The notes: generated by a model from the sequence alone, not told the origin. A stretch of DNA of 40,249 bases from Bacillota bacterium (GCA_023396215.1 JAEWWW010000129.1:1-40249), one strand, 5' to 3'; counted from the first letter of the stretch, positions 30,161 through 37,327 are shown. Numbers and translations are program-made.

Positions 30161-32215
30161 TTAGATGAGCCCGATGCCCAGCAGGCTGCCAACCTGATAA
30201 ACAATCATGGAAACCAGCCACGCCACGCCGCACTGGAAAGCCACGGTAAAGAGGGTCCATTTCCAGGAGCCAAGCTCCTTTTTGGCGGTTGCGATTGCCG
30301 CGAAGCAGGGTGCGTACAGCAGCACAAACACCATCAGTGCATAGGCCGAAAGCGGGGTGAAGTAGGCCGAAAGAGCGATACCCAGCGCGCTGGTGAGCTC
30401 TTCCAGGGCTTCGTTGATGTAGAGGATGCCCAGGGTGCTGACCACCGCTTCTTTTGCCACAAGGCCGGTGAGCAGGGCTGCGCCAATCTGCCAGTGAACA
30501 GCGCCGGTGCTGGCAGCCACACCAAACCCGTTGAGGGTAAAGAGAGGTGCAATCCAGCTGCCGATGATGCCGAAGATGCTGTCGACAGGGTCATCCACCA
30601 TCTGGAGACTGAAGCTGAAGGTCTGGCAGAACCAGATGACCACCGTCATGGTGAGCAGGATGGTACCAACCTTCACCAGATAGCCCTTGGCTTTTTCCCA
30701 GGTGTGAATCACAATTGCCTTCAGTGTGGGGAAACGGTAAGGCGGCAGCTCCATAACAAAGGGAGGCGCTTCGCCCTTAAAGACGGTCTTATTCAGCACA
30801 ATGCTGGAGAGCATGGCGATGATAATGCCCAGCATATAGATGCTGAAGGTGGTGGTGGCCTGGCTTTCGGCAAAGAAAGCGCCGACAAAAACCGCGTAAA
30901 CCGGGATGCGCGCGCCGCAGCTCATAAAGGGCATCAGGGTGATGGCCAGCCGGCGGCTTTTTTCATCCTCCAGCGTTCTGGTGGCCATGATGGCGGGGAT
31001 AGCGCAGCCGTAGCCCATGAGCAGAGGCACAAACGCCTTGCCGGAGAGGCCGAAGCGGCGGAACACACGGTCCATGATAAAGGCAATACGGGCCATGTAG
31101 CCGATGTCTTCCAGCAGCGACAGGCAGAGGAAGAGCAGCACAATCAGGGGCAGGAAGCCCAGCAGGCCGCTGATACCGGCGATGATACCGTCCATTACAA
31201 GGCTGGTGACAAAGTCGGAAGCCCCGGCTGTTTCAAGCATGCCGCCGATGATATCGGGTACTGTTTCGCCAAAGAACGCGGCAAAGGGGTCGGTAATCAG
31301 GGCGCCGATGGGACCCAGCGAAATCTGGAACACCAGATACATCACCAGCACAAAGATGGGGATGCCCAGCCAGCGGTTGGTGACAACCTTATCGATTTTA
31401 TCCGAGAAGGAAAGGGATTCGGCGGCTTTGCCTTTTTTCACCGTTTTGGTGGTAATCTTGGTGATGTACTGGTAACGCAGGTCGGCGATGGTGCTGTCCA
31501 AATCGTCCTCCGCGTCTTTCTCATAAGTATAAACGAGCTGATCAATCTTCTCGAGGGTGGGGCCTTCCAGCTTCATGCCCTCTTTCACCTGCTCATCCCG
31601 CTCCAGCAGCTTGACTGCATAATAGAGGGTGTGCTGGTAGCCGTTTTCGCTAAGCTGGCCGGAAAGCTGCTCCACAACGCCGGCAAGGGGGGTGTCCTCA
31701 AAGACATTGGCTGCGGGGGCGGCGGATGCGACCGTTTCAATGGCCTTGTCCATCAGCTCCTTGATGCCCTTTCCTTTGGTGGCGGTAATCTCTACCACCG
31801 GTACGCCCAGCTTCTTAGAAAGGCCGTCTACATCCAGCCGGTCGCCGCGGGTCGCTACCTCATCCATCATATTCAGCGCCACCACAGTGGGGATGCCCAG
31901 CTCAAGCAGCTGGGTGGTGAGGTAAAGGTTGCGCTCGATGTTGGTGGCGTCCACGATGTTGATAATCAGGTCGGGGCTTTCTTTCGCCAGAAAATCCCGG
32001 GCCACAATCTCCTCTGCGGTGTAGGGCGAGAGGGAGTAGATGCCCGGAAGGTCGATGATGTGGATTTCTTCTTTTGATTTTTTGTAACGGCCCTCTTTCC
32101 GCTCTACCGTGACGCCGGGCCAGTTGCCCACATGGGCGTTGCTGCCGGTCAGGTGGTTAAAAAGAGTTGTTTTGCCGCTGTTGGGGTTTCCCGCAAGAGC
32201 AATTCTGATTGCCAT
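30161..32215 (-). CDS. feoB: Ferrous iron transport protein B
   Basis: 684 aa, full length. N-terminal G domain with G1 GNPNSGKT (9-16), DLPG (55-58) and NMMD (115-118), a helical GDI-like domain (to about 265), then the polytopic channel with two Gate motifs (LLGFLPLIVLLFLCLSLLEDIGYMARIAF and the C-terminal VAKEAVVSTLGILY) and MGYGCAIPA / MSCGARIPV Cys motifs. It brings Fe2+ through the cytoplasmic membrane. GAGGAGAA precedes ATG 32215. Between it and the upstream feoA gene (72 nt) lies one of the GTTAGC-N4-GCTAA palindromes, so it may have extra control. Confidence 0.98.
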   Translation of the reverse strand: MAIRIALAGNPNSGKTTLFNHLTGSNAHVGNWPGVTVERKEGRYKKSKEEIHIIDLPGIYSLSPYTAEEIVARDFLAKESPDLIINIVDATNIERNLYLTTQLLELGIPTVVALNMMDEVATRGDRLDVDGLSKKLGVPVVEITATKGKGIKELMDKAIETVASAAPAANVFEDTPLAGVVEQLSGQLSENGYQHTLYYAVKLLERDEQVKEGMKLEGPTLEKIDQLVYTYEKDAEDDLDSTIADLRYQYITKITTKTVKKGKAAESLSFSDKIDKVVTNRWLGIPIFVLVMYLVFQISLGPIGALITDPFAAFFGETVPDIIGGMLETAGASDFVTSLVMDGIIAGISGLLGFLPLIVLLFLCLSLLEDIGYMARIAFIMDRVFRRFGLSGKAFVPLLMGYGCAIPAIMATRTLEDEKSRRLAITLMPFMSCGARIPVYAVFVGAFFAESQATTTFSIYMLGIIIAMLSSIVLNKTVFKGEAPPFVMELPPYRFPTLKAIVIHTWEKAKGYLVKVGTILLTMTVVIWFCQTFSFSLQMVDDPVDSIFGIIGSWIAPLFTLNGFGVAASTGAVHWQIGAALLTGLVAKEAVVSTLGILYINEALEELTSALGIALSAYFTPLSAYALMVFVLLYAPCFAAIATAKKELGSWKWTLFTVAFQCGVAWLVSMIVYQVGSLLGIGLI

Positions 32216-32230
32216 ACTGTTCTCCTCGTG

Positions 32231-32244
32231 TTAGCATAAGCTAA
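32231..32244. promoter_or_regulatory. Putative DtxR-type operator upstream of feoB
   Basis: TTAGC-ATAA-GCTAA, a perfect dyad, same as the sites at 32837 and 33480. It is 16 nt upstream of the feoB start, inside the feo operon. A weak TTGCAG-N17-TATTTC promoter lies ahead of it. Confidence 0.65.
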
Positions 32245-32287
32245 TTTTACTGCCCGAAATATGCAGAGCCCGCTTGCCCTGCAATTG

Positions 32288-32536
32288 TTATTCGACGATA
32301 ATCTTTTCAGCGTCGGCCTTTCTCAGAGAAAGCTCATAGCCTCTAACCGTCAGCTCAATGGGGTCGCCCAGCGGGGCTACCTTACGAACATAGACCGATG
32401 CGCCCTTGGTAATGCCCATATCCATGATGCGTCTTTTCACCGCACCCTCGCCCTCCAGCCTGACAACGGTGACCGTTTCGCCGCATTGTACATTCTTCAG
32501 GGTTTTGGTACTGCTTGTGCTTGCCAGTGTGCTCAC
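32288..32536 (-). CDS. feoA: FeoA-family protein (second copy)
   Basis: 82 aa, SH3-like FeoA fold: CGETVTVVRLEGEGAVKRRIMDMGITKGASVYVRKVAPLGDPIELTVRGYELSLRKADAEKI, the full FeoA pattern with the RR-l-dMGi-G core. It is a cytoplasmic partner of FeoB. GTG 32536 is the start, with AAGGAGG 7 nt before it. The N-terminal Ser/Thr-rich 12 residues are an extra. Lies 39 nt downstream of the other feoA gene and 72 nt before feoB. Confidence 0.95.
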   Translation of the reverse strand: MSTLASTSSTKTLKNVQCGETVTVVRLEGEGAVKRRIMDMGITKGASVYVRKVAPLGDPIELTVRGYELSLRKADAEKIIVE

Positions 32537-32575
32537 ACATCCACCTCCTTAATCCTCATAACACAAAATTAAAAG

Positions 32576-32785
32576 TTAAACGATAATACGCTCCGCCATG
32601 GACTTGTTCAAGGCCACACGGGTATCTTTGACGCAGAGAATGACATTGCCGCCCAAATCGGAAATCACTGTGACGGCTCCGCCAATGGTAAAGCCCAGAT
32701 TTTCAAGATGACGTTTGGTTTCATCCTTGCCACGAATGGTTTTAATCGACATGGTTTCGCCCGGCTTTAACATAGTCAGCGGCAT
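32576..32785 (-). CDS. feoA: FeoA-family protein (first copy)
   Basis: 69 aa, FeoA fold (LKPGETMSIKTIRGKDETKRHLENLGFTIGGAVTVISDLGGNVILCVKDTRVALNKSMAERI). Differs from the other FeoA in having K-R-HLENLGF in place of RRIMDMGI and a Gly-Gly-Asn turn, so the two are not recent duplicates. ATG 32785 follows GGAGGG; the frame open to 32830 lacks a ribosome site and reaches the operator. First gene of the feoA-feoA-feoB-Cys-protein operon. Confidence 0.93.
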   Translation of the reverse strand: MPLTMLKPGETMSIKTIRGKDETKRHLENLGFTIGGAVTVISDLGGNVILCVKDTRVALNKSMAERIIV

Positions 32786-32836
32786 CTGTATTTCCCTCCA
32801 TCCTGAATAGCGTGGCGCGCGTTTGGACATGCGCTG

Positions 32837-32892
32837 TTAGCCCAAGCTAATCTTTACAATGAAAGTTTACCACAGCTAACCGGGGTTGTCAA
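32837..32892 (-). promoter_or_regulatory. feo promoter with DtxR-type operators
   Basis: On the minus strand TTGACA (32892-32887), 17 nt, TAAACT (32869-32864). A perfect dyad TTAGC-CCAA-GCTAA (32837-32850) lies just downstream of the start site, and an imperfect copy GTTTAC-CACA-GCTAAC (32865-32880) overlaps the spacer and -10. Two operator copies over one strong promoter indicate tight repression. Confidence 0.8.
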
Positions 32893-32919
32893 TTGATTGT
32901 CTATCATATTTTCAACACT

Positions 32920-32928
32920 TGCTATAAA
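32920..32928 (+). promoter_or_regulatory. Possible extended -10 promoter of the DtxR-type gene
   Basis: TGCTATAAA matches TGnTATAAT with one mismatch, about 110 nt upstream of the gene; no good -35. Divergent from the feo promoter. Confidence 0.4.
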
Positions 32929-33040
32929 ATAGTGAATATGCTAAAATTATGGCATATCATCCTAAAGATGTTTGCTCAGAATGTCTGAAACAGACCGACG
33001 CGGTGCAGTGCCGCCACCATGCTACAGAGAGGGTGCCGTT

Positions 33041-33418
33041 ATGAGAATACAAGAATCGGGCGAAAATTATCTTGAAACAATCTTGATGCTGGAAGGCAGA
33101 AATGGCAGGGTGCGTTCGGTGGATGTCGCCAATGAGCTGGGCTTTACCAAACCCAGCATCAGCCGTGCCATGGGCATTTTGAAAAAGGCCGGGCTGGTGG
33201 ATTTTGACGGCGAGGGCTTTCTTGTGCTGACCGACAGTGGGCGGGCCAAGGCCGCCGAGGTCTATGAGCGCCACCGCCTGCTGGCGCGTTATCTGGCACA
33301 GGTGCTGGGCGTGCCGCAGGATATTGCCGAGCAGGACGCCTGCCGCATTGAGCATGTTATCAGCAAGGAAACCTTTGACGCGATTAAAGGCTGTCTTGAT
33401 ACCAATTCGGATAAATAA
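33041..33418 (+). CDS. DtxR/MntR-family metal-dependent repressor
   Basis: 125 aa. A winged helix (1-65: ENYLETILMLE, then VRSVDVANELGFTKPSISRAMGILKKAGLV) and a metal-binding dimer domain (66-125) with H78 (ERHRLLARYL) and DACRIEHVIS (C101, E104, H105). The DACRxEHV block is near identical to the Cys102-Glu105-His106 region of DtxR, which favours Fe2+ over Mn2+ sensing (MntR has Glu in place of Cys); the Met10 position is Asn9 here. The SH3 domain is absent, as in MntR. ATG 33041 follows GAGAGGG; the frame open from 32972 is not needed. Palindromes on both sides of the gene are its likely targets. Confidence 0.92.
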   Translation: MRIQESGENYLETILMLEGRNGRVRSVDVANELGFTKPSISRAMGILKKAGLVDFDGEGFLVLTDSGRAKAAEVYERHRLLARYLAQVLGVPQDIAEQDACRIEHVISKETFDAIKGCLDTNSDK

Positions 33419-33441
33419 AATAATTTATTTTTTAAGATGTA

Positions 33442-33495
33442 TTGACAGCCCTGTACATCTGTGTTATTATGTCCTCAGAGTTAGCAATAGCTAAC
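33442..33495 (+). promoter_or_regulatory. Strong promoter with operator at its start site, no gene behind
   Basis: Perfect TTGACA (33442-33447), 17 nt, TATTAT (33465-33470). A perfect dyad GTTAGC-AATA-GCTAAC (33480-33495) begins 9 nt after the -10, so it covers the start site. This is the best palindrome of the set. Confidence 0.8.
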
Positions 33496-33681
33496 CACTT
33501 GGACAAGCGTTTTCCCCTACGCCGGTCCGCACTACCCCAAAGCCATCTGGCTGGGCGCAGACCCCGGTAAGGCTGCACTTTACCAGGCGACTTTATCCAA
33601 GTTCCTCAATCTTCTATATTTTTCTCGTCAGGCGCACAGACGTATCTTTGGATACCGTTTGTGCGCCCTCCCCCCTTTTAC
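33477..33681 (+). ncRNA. Candidate metal-regulated structured non-coding RNA
   Basis: About 200 nt from the promoter above to a terminator-like hairpin. After the operator, ACTTGGA (33497-33503) can pair with TCCAAGT (33596-33602) and enclose three hairpins: GCGT/ACGC (33507-33522), GGTC...AGCC-ATCT-GGCT...GACC (33524-33563) and GGTAA/TTACC (33566-33584). The end is a 16-bp hairpin, GGCGCACA..TATC-TTTG-GATAC..TGTGCGCC (33631-33667), with one G-U pair and one bulge, followed by CTCCCCCCTTTT. No ribosome site is present; the only ATG (33469) lies in the -10 box. A plus frame is open through the region but has no start. No plus-strand gene follows. No Rfam family is recognised. Inference only. 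Confidence 0.5.
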
Positions 33682-33826
33682 CGGCCTTCTGAGCAAAGCA
33701 TTTTTATTACATACTGTATATATCAATATAATGTTTGTGTTTTTATACCCAATGTATATTTTAGGCTATAATATGTCCCCCGATGGCTAAGGCCGCCGGG
33801 GGACGCACCGATTGTACAGGGGTGGT
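33682..33826. other. A+T-rich gap with a long hairpin
   Basis: Contains GTCCCCCG / CGGGGGAC (33775-33782 / 33797-33804) with an inner GGC-TAAG-GCC. It follows the YbjQ gene on the minus strand and may end its transcript, although no T-run follows. A TATAAT (33767-33772) has no matching -35. Confidence 0.4.
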
Positions 33827-34147
33827 CTAGCGGTAGTACACCGCCGTGCCCGAGGCCGTCACCATCAGCATACCATTGTCGGCGCCCAGCACCTCGTAGT
33901 CGATATCGACCCCCACCACAGCGTTGGCCCCCAGTTGGGCGGCGCGCTGCTCCATCTCTCTGAGGGCGCTCTCGCGGGCCTGAATCAGCTCCTCCTCATA
34001 GGTACCCGAGCGTCCGCCAAAAAAGTTGGAAAGCCCGGCGGCGAAATCCTTGATAAAGTTTACGCCGGAAATGACCTCGCCAAAAACAATGCCTTTGTAC
34101 TCTATAATCTCTTTGCCCTCGATGGCAGGGGTGGTGGTCAGCAGCAT
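33827..34147 (-). CDS. YbjQ/UPF0145 family protein
   Basis: 106 aa, full length. Begins MLLTTTPAIEGKEIIEYKGIVFGEVISGVNFIKDFAAGLSNFFGGRSGTYE, the typical YbjQ opening, and has REMEQRAAQLGANAVVGVDIDYE. The family forms pentamers and has been called heavy-metal-binding, without firm evidence of function. GAGGGA precedes ATG 34147. Single gene; the next minus-strand gene is over 450 nt upstream. Confidence 0.95.
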   Translation of the reverse strand: MLLTTTPAIEGKEIIEYKGIVFGEVISGVNFIKDFAAGLSNFFGGRSGTYEEELIQARESALREMEQRAAQLGANAVVGVDIDYEVLGADNGMLMVTASGTAVYYR

Positions 34148-34604
34148 GGCTATCCCTCATTCCACAGTTATTTTCCTGAAGCCGACCCCGGCAGAGCCGC
34201 CGGGATGTTGCAGAATACTATTATTGTACCCCGCAGCAGCCCAAACAACAAGGGTAATACCGCACAGTTCTAAGTGCTCTGGCGCATCGGTGGATTTTTC
34301 GTCAGATAAAACAAAAACCGCAGGGAATACTGGGTGTATTCACGAGGATTTTTGTGAAAGATTACGGAAAATCCGCAAGCGGCAGAGTGCTTAAGGCGTT
34401 AGCCGTGAATTGTGCGGTATTGCCCGAGTCTTTTTACGCATATCGGCCCCCGCCCCGGATAATCCGGCAAGGCGGGGGCCTTTATTATAAAACAGCCGCG
34501 CCAAAAGGGCGCCGCCGCTATTGCGAAACAGGGCCTAAACATCCGGCCGCCCCAGAGGCTACAGGCCGTGGGCGCTTTGGATGGCAGCGGTGGTAAAACG
34601 GCGC
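34148..34604. repeat. Gene-free region with a dispersed-repeat-like element and a hairpin
   Basis: 34275-34415 has the block CAGGGAATACT-GGTGTATTCACGAGGATTTTTG, very like the core of family A (CAGGAATACTTCATGTATTCCGAGCATTTT), flanked by TGGATTTTTCGTCAG and GGAAAATCCGCAAGCGG inverted arms. 34445-34485 is a strong hairpin (GGCCCCCGCC / GGCGGGGGCC with an inner CCGG-ATAAT-CCGG) followed by TTTATTAT on the plus strand, although no plus-strand gene precedes it. I see no protein gene. Confidence 0.55.
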
Positions 34605-34919
34605 TTATTTATCGGGGGCCTGATGGAAGCGGCATTTCATCTCCAGCCCGTTGAGGCGGTGCAGGGCGCTTTCGGTGCGTTCCTCATTGCGGATGACCCG
34701 CTCGGTAAGGGCATTGTGCCGCTCGGCCTGCTCCCGCTGGTCACGCTTAATGTCGTCGATGCCCGACCTGATATATCCGATTTCGGTCATCAGCCCGCCT
34801 TCACGTTCGCCGGCGGCAACCGCATCCTTGCGGGCGCTGCGCCTGTATCCCATAAAGCCCAGTGCTGCACCAAGCACGGTACAGACCAGACCCACAACTA
34901 CGGTCCATTCTGCGGTCAT
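34605..34919 (-). CDS. XhlA-like small membrane/coiled-coil protein (phage-type)
   Basis: 104 aa. One N-terminal membrane helix (about 5-24: VVVGLVCTVLGAALGFMGYRR), then a long polar helix likely to form a coiled coil (35-95). This is the shape of XhlA-type or other holin-associated phage proteins, though the helix order differs from classical XhlA. ATG 34919 is chosen because AAGGTG lies 6 nt before it; GTG 34928 is a poorer choice. It follows the holin-like gene by 30 nt. No endolysin or other phage gene is nearby. Confidence 0.55.
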   Translation of the reverse strand: MTAEWTVVVGLVCTVLGAALGFMGYRRSARKDAVAAGEREGGLMTEIGYIRSGIDDIKRDQREQAERHNALTERVIRNEERTESALHRLNGLEMKCRFHQAPDK

Positions 34920-34949
34920 ATGCGTCACCTTGTTCGTATTAAATTTGGA

Positions 34950-35279
34950 TTATTCTTTGGCCGCGGCTCTTTCCACAAGGCGGTCCAGCTGCAACTTGGC
35001 GTACCCCTGAATGCTGTCAAAAATGCTCTGCACCAGCGCCTCGATGAAGGTTCTGGTAATCAGGGGCCTCAGCACAAGAGGAACCACCTCGTACAGTGCA
35101 TTCACCACCCAGTTGAATTTTTGGCCGCCTGCCTTTGTGACGTCTTTGTACTCCTGCTCGGCTTGCAGGATGAGGGATGAGGCATACTCTTTTAGCCTGC
35201 CGTTATAATGAAAATAGAGTGCACAGCCGCCCAAAAGCAGCATGACACACCATCTGACTGTTGCTATAAAAAGTGGCAT
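34950..35279 (-). CDS. Phage LLH-type holin-like protein
   Basis: 109 aa. N-terminal membrane segment (about 8-25), then a polar region: AEQEYKDVTKAGGQKFNWVVNALYEVVP and a second amphipathic part ending in a positively charged helix (EALVQSIFDSIQGYAKLQLDRLVERAAAKE). The order (one helix, then 'aE.....g..Ky..Vv..ly..vp', then 'lIe..v..m') fits phage LLH-type holins. Holins make membrane holes; some are domesticated for protein release. GGGGG precedes ATG 35279. It pairs with the XhlA-like gene; no prophage is visible around them. Confidence 0.6.
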   Translation of the reverse strand: MPLFIATVRWCVMLLLGGCALYFHYNGRLKEYASSLILQAEQEYKDVTKAGGQKFNWVVNALYEVVPLVLRPLITRTFIEALVQSIFDSIQGYAKLQLDRLVERAAAKE

Positions 35280-35642
35280 GATAATAATCCCCCCATGCTA
35301 TCATATTCAGCAGGGTTTCAGTGTGTGAATGGCCGTGGCTCCCCCGTTTTTGGCTGTTTTTGCCCCAAAACAGCCTGTCTTGCCGCCCCGCAACGAGGTG
35401 ATTACGGGGTACTGCTCATAGGCGGTTGGCTGCCCGGCGGTGTGAAAAAAGCGCCGCCCCGGCTTTGCAGGCAGGCGGCGAAAAAAACCGGGGGCGGGGC
35501 GGCAAACGCAGCAAAGCAAAACGCCGCCCCGTAACGGGGCGGCGTTTTGCTTTTTTTGAGGGTTTGCCGGTACAGGCCCTGACGCTGCCCGGCGGAAGGA
35601 AGATAATTAGAAGATTGGCTTGTTTGAGGGTGAGGCTCCTCT
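35280..35642. other. Gene-free region with a very strong hairpin terminator
   Basis: AAGCAAAACGCCGCCCC / GGGGCGGCGTTTTGCTT (35514-35551), followed on the plus strand by TTTTTTT and on the minus strand by TTTTGCTTTG. On the minus strand it ends the sugar ABC/isomerase operon (last gene ends at 35643). The rest is G+C-rich with smaller inverted repeats; no gene seen. Confidence 0.75.
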
Positions 35643-36404
35643 TTAGAGGTAGCTTTTCACCAGCGCGATATTGTCTATGATGGCGCTGAGCGGGCCGGAG
35701 GCATACTCCAGCACCAGCCGCGCGTCGGGGGTGTAGGTCTTGTAGTCGGCAAAGAACTTCTGCCAATCCAGCGGCCCTTCCCCCACCTTGAGGTGGGCAT
35801 CAAAATCGCCCTTGTTTTCGTGTATGTGGTAAGCCCTGATGCGCCGGCCCAGCTCGGCCTGCACCTGCGTGATGTCCCATCTGTTCAGCATGGCGTGGCC
35901 CACATCGATGAGGAACTCCAGCTCGGGCGCGCCGCCAAAGATCTCCACAAAATCCTCCTGCTCAAAGACCAGGTTGATATAGGGCATGTTCTCCACCAGC
36001 ATCTGTACCCCGGCCTCTTTGGCCATCTGGTTGAGCACCAGCGTCCGCTCCAGCGCCAGCTTCTGCCCGTCCTTCATCCGGTAGCCCGGATAGCTGGGAA
36101 TTTCAGCGTGGGGGTGGCAGACGCAATGGGCGGCGTTAAACTGGTTGCATATGTCAAAGCACCAGCGGTAGCTTTCTTTGACCGCCTCAAAGTCGCAGTG
36201 CTTATCGGCCAGATTAAGCTGTACAAACGGCCCGTGGACACTGAGCCGGCCGTCGCGGTCCTTCATGAGCATTTTCAGCACGTGTCTCCAAAAATAGTCG
36301 CTGCCGCACTCGATAAAAACCTCGATGCCGTATTCCTTGGGGAGCGCGTCCAGCTTCTCCACCGTCCACCCCATATAGGGCAGCTGACTGATGATGATAT
36401 CCAT
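35643..36404 (-). CDS. TIM-barrel sugar phosphate isomerase/epimerase (paralogue 2)
   Basis: 253 aa, xylose-isomerase-like TIM barrel of the AP_endonuc_2 superfamily. LSVHGPFVQLNLA (about 55-67), a CHPHA stretch, MLVENMPYINLVFE (Glu), FLIDVGHAML (Asp, His), YHIHENKGDFDAH (His, Glu) and LVLEYASG (Glu) carry the usual metal and substrate ligands. It likely isomerises or epimerises a sugar brought in by the adjoining ABC transporter (inference). I use ATG 36404 rather than GTG 36416: its neighbour paralogue also begins MDI, and AGAAGG lies 11 nt before it. 37 nt downstream of that paralogue. Confidence 0.9.
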   Translation of the reverse strand: MDIIISQLPYMGWTVEKLDALPKEYGIEVFIECGSDYFWRHVLKMLMKDRDGRLSVHGPFVQLNLADKHCDFEAVKESYRWCFDICNQFNAAHCVCHPHAEIPSYPGYRMKDGQKLALERTLVLNQMAKEAGVQMLVENMPYINLVFEQEDFVEIFGGAPELEFLIDVGHAMLNRWDITQVQAELGRRIRAYHIHENKGDFDAHLKVGEGPLDWQKFFADYKTYTPDARLVLEYASGPLSAIIDNIALVKSYL

Positions 36405-36441
36405 TGATGTACGCACCTTCTCTTAAATTTATGTTTGGGGT

Positions 36442-37221
36442 CTATTTGCACTCCTGTATCAGCTGCTTCATCCACTCCGCGCTTTCCACAATCTCATCCT
36501 TAGTCACATTCAGGTACTCAATGACCAGCCGTGCGTCGGGGGTATATTTGTTGTAGGCGGTGAAAAATTCCCGGTAATCCAGCACGCCTGCGCCCAGCTT
36601 GAAGTGGCTGTCGGGGGTACCGGGCCCCATGTTGTCGTCGATGTGGTAGGCGTCGATGCGGGGGCCGAGGTCTTTGAGCAGCTTGGGAACATCCCACTCC
36701 TTGATGAGCGAGTGGCCCACGTCGATGAGGGAATTGACGGTGGGGATTTTGTTGAACAGGTCGACATACTCCTCCTGATCAAACAGCAGCCACGGGTAGC
36801 AGAGGTTCTCCACCAGCAGGTTGGCGTTGCTGGCCGCCGCCAGCTCGCCCAGCGTGTTGATGCGGTCGAGGCAGCGGGCGCGGCAGGATTCCGCCGTTTC
36901 GTTTCCGGGGCCTTCCATATAGCCCTGCGGGTGCAGCACCACATGTTTGGCGTCATAGCGGTTGGAATATTCAAAGGTCCATTTGTAGTTTTCAATGACC
37001 CGGTCAAACTCACAGTCCTTGGCGGCCAGGTTCATGTACAGAAACGGGCCGTGGATGGTAAAAGAGCTGGTGCGGTCTTTCAGCAGCGTCTTAAAGGCCT
37101 GATACCAGACGTTGTCGTTGGCGTTTTCGATGAGCGCCTCCACCCCCAGATGGCGGGGCAGCTTATCCATATCGACGATGTTAAAGGCCAGATAGGCAGA
37201 GGTGCTTACGACGATATCCAT
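36442..37221 (-). CDS. TIM-barrel sugar phosphate isomerase/epimerase (paralogue 1)
   Basis: 259 aa, same family as its neighbour (shared MDI--S start, IHGPF--NLA-KDCEFD, LLVENLCYPWLLFDQEEYVDLF, SLIDVGHSLI, AYHIDDNMG, YTPDARLVIEY). Overall likeness suggests an old duplication with about one third identity, so the two enzymes may act on consecutive or related sugars. AAGGAGTG precedes ATG 37221. It follows the ATPase gene by 106 nt in the same direction. Confidence 0.9.
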   Translation of the reverse strand: MDIVVSTSAYLAFNIVDMDKLPRHLGVEALIENANDNVWYQAFKTLLKDRTSSFTIHGPFLYMNLAAKDCEFDRVIENYKWTFEYSNRYDAKHVVLHPQGYMEGPGNETAESCRARCLDRINTLGELAAASNANLLVENLCYPWLLFDQEEYVDLFNKIPTVNSLIDVGHSLIKEWDVPKLLKDLGPRIDAYHIDDNMGPGTPDSHFKLGAGVLDYREFFTAYNKYTPDARLVIEYLNVTKDEIVESAEWMKQLIQECK

Positions 37222-37327
37222 TTAAAAATTCACTCCTTCATACAATCTGTGCTGCGGTGTATGTACAAAACCTTTAGCCCGAAGAAAAAGCATGCGGCCT
37301 GTTCCGGTGCTTCGACGGAAACCGTCG

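Noticed and set aside
30494..32077. Long plus-strand frame opposite feoB
   Set aside because: A shadow of feoB codons (Gly/His/Gln-rich); feoB is complete with all motifs.
33469..33570. Short frame from ATG 33469 and another open plus frame through the candidate RNA
   Set aside because: The ATG lies in the promoter -10 box and cannot be in the transcript; the other frame has no start codon or ribosome site.
33477..33681. Known RNA classes for this region (6S, tmRNA, SRP RNA, TPP, FMN, cobalamin, NiCo, ZTP, yybP-ykoY)
   Set aside because: None of their conserved sequence blocks could be found by eye.
33818..33890. tRNA-like start (GGTGGTCTAGCGGTAGTACACC) on the plus strand
   Set aside because: It looks like a D-arm, but no anticodon arm or GGTTCRA T-arm follows, and the bases are the 3' end of the YbjQ-family gene read on the other strand.
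34605..35279. A prophage
   Set aside because: Only two small lysis-like genes; no structural, integrase or attachment sequences were seen.
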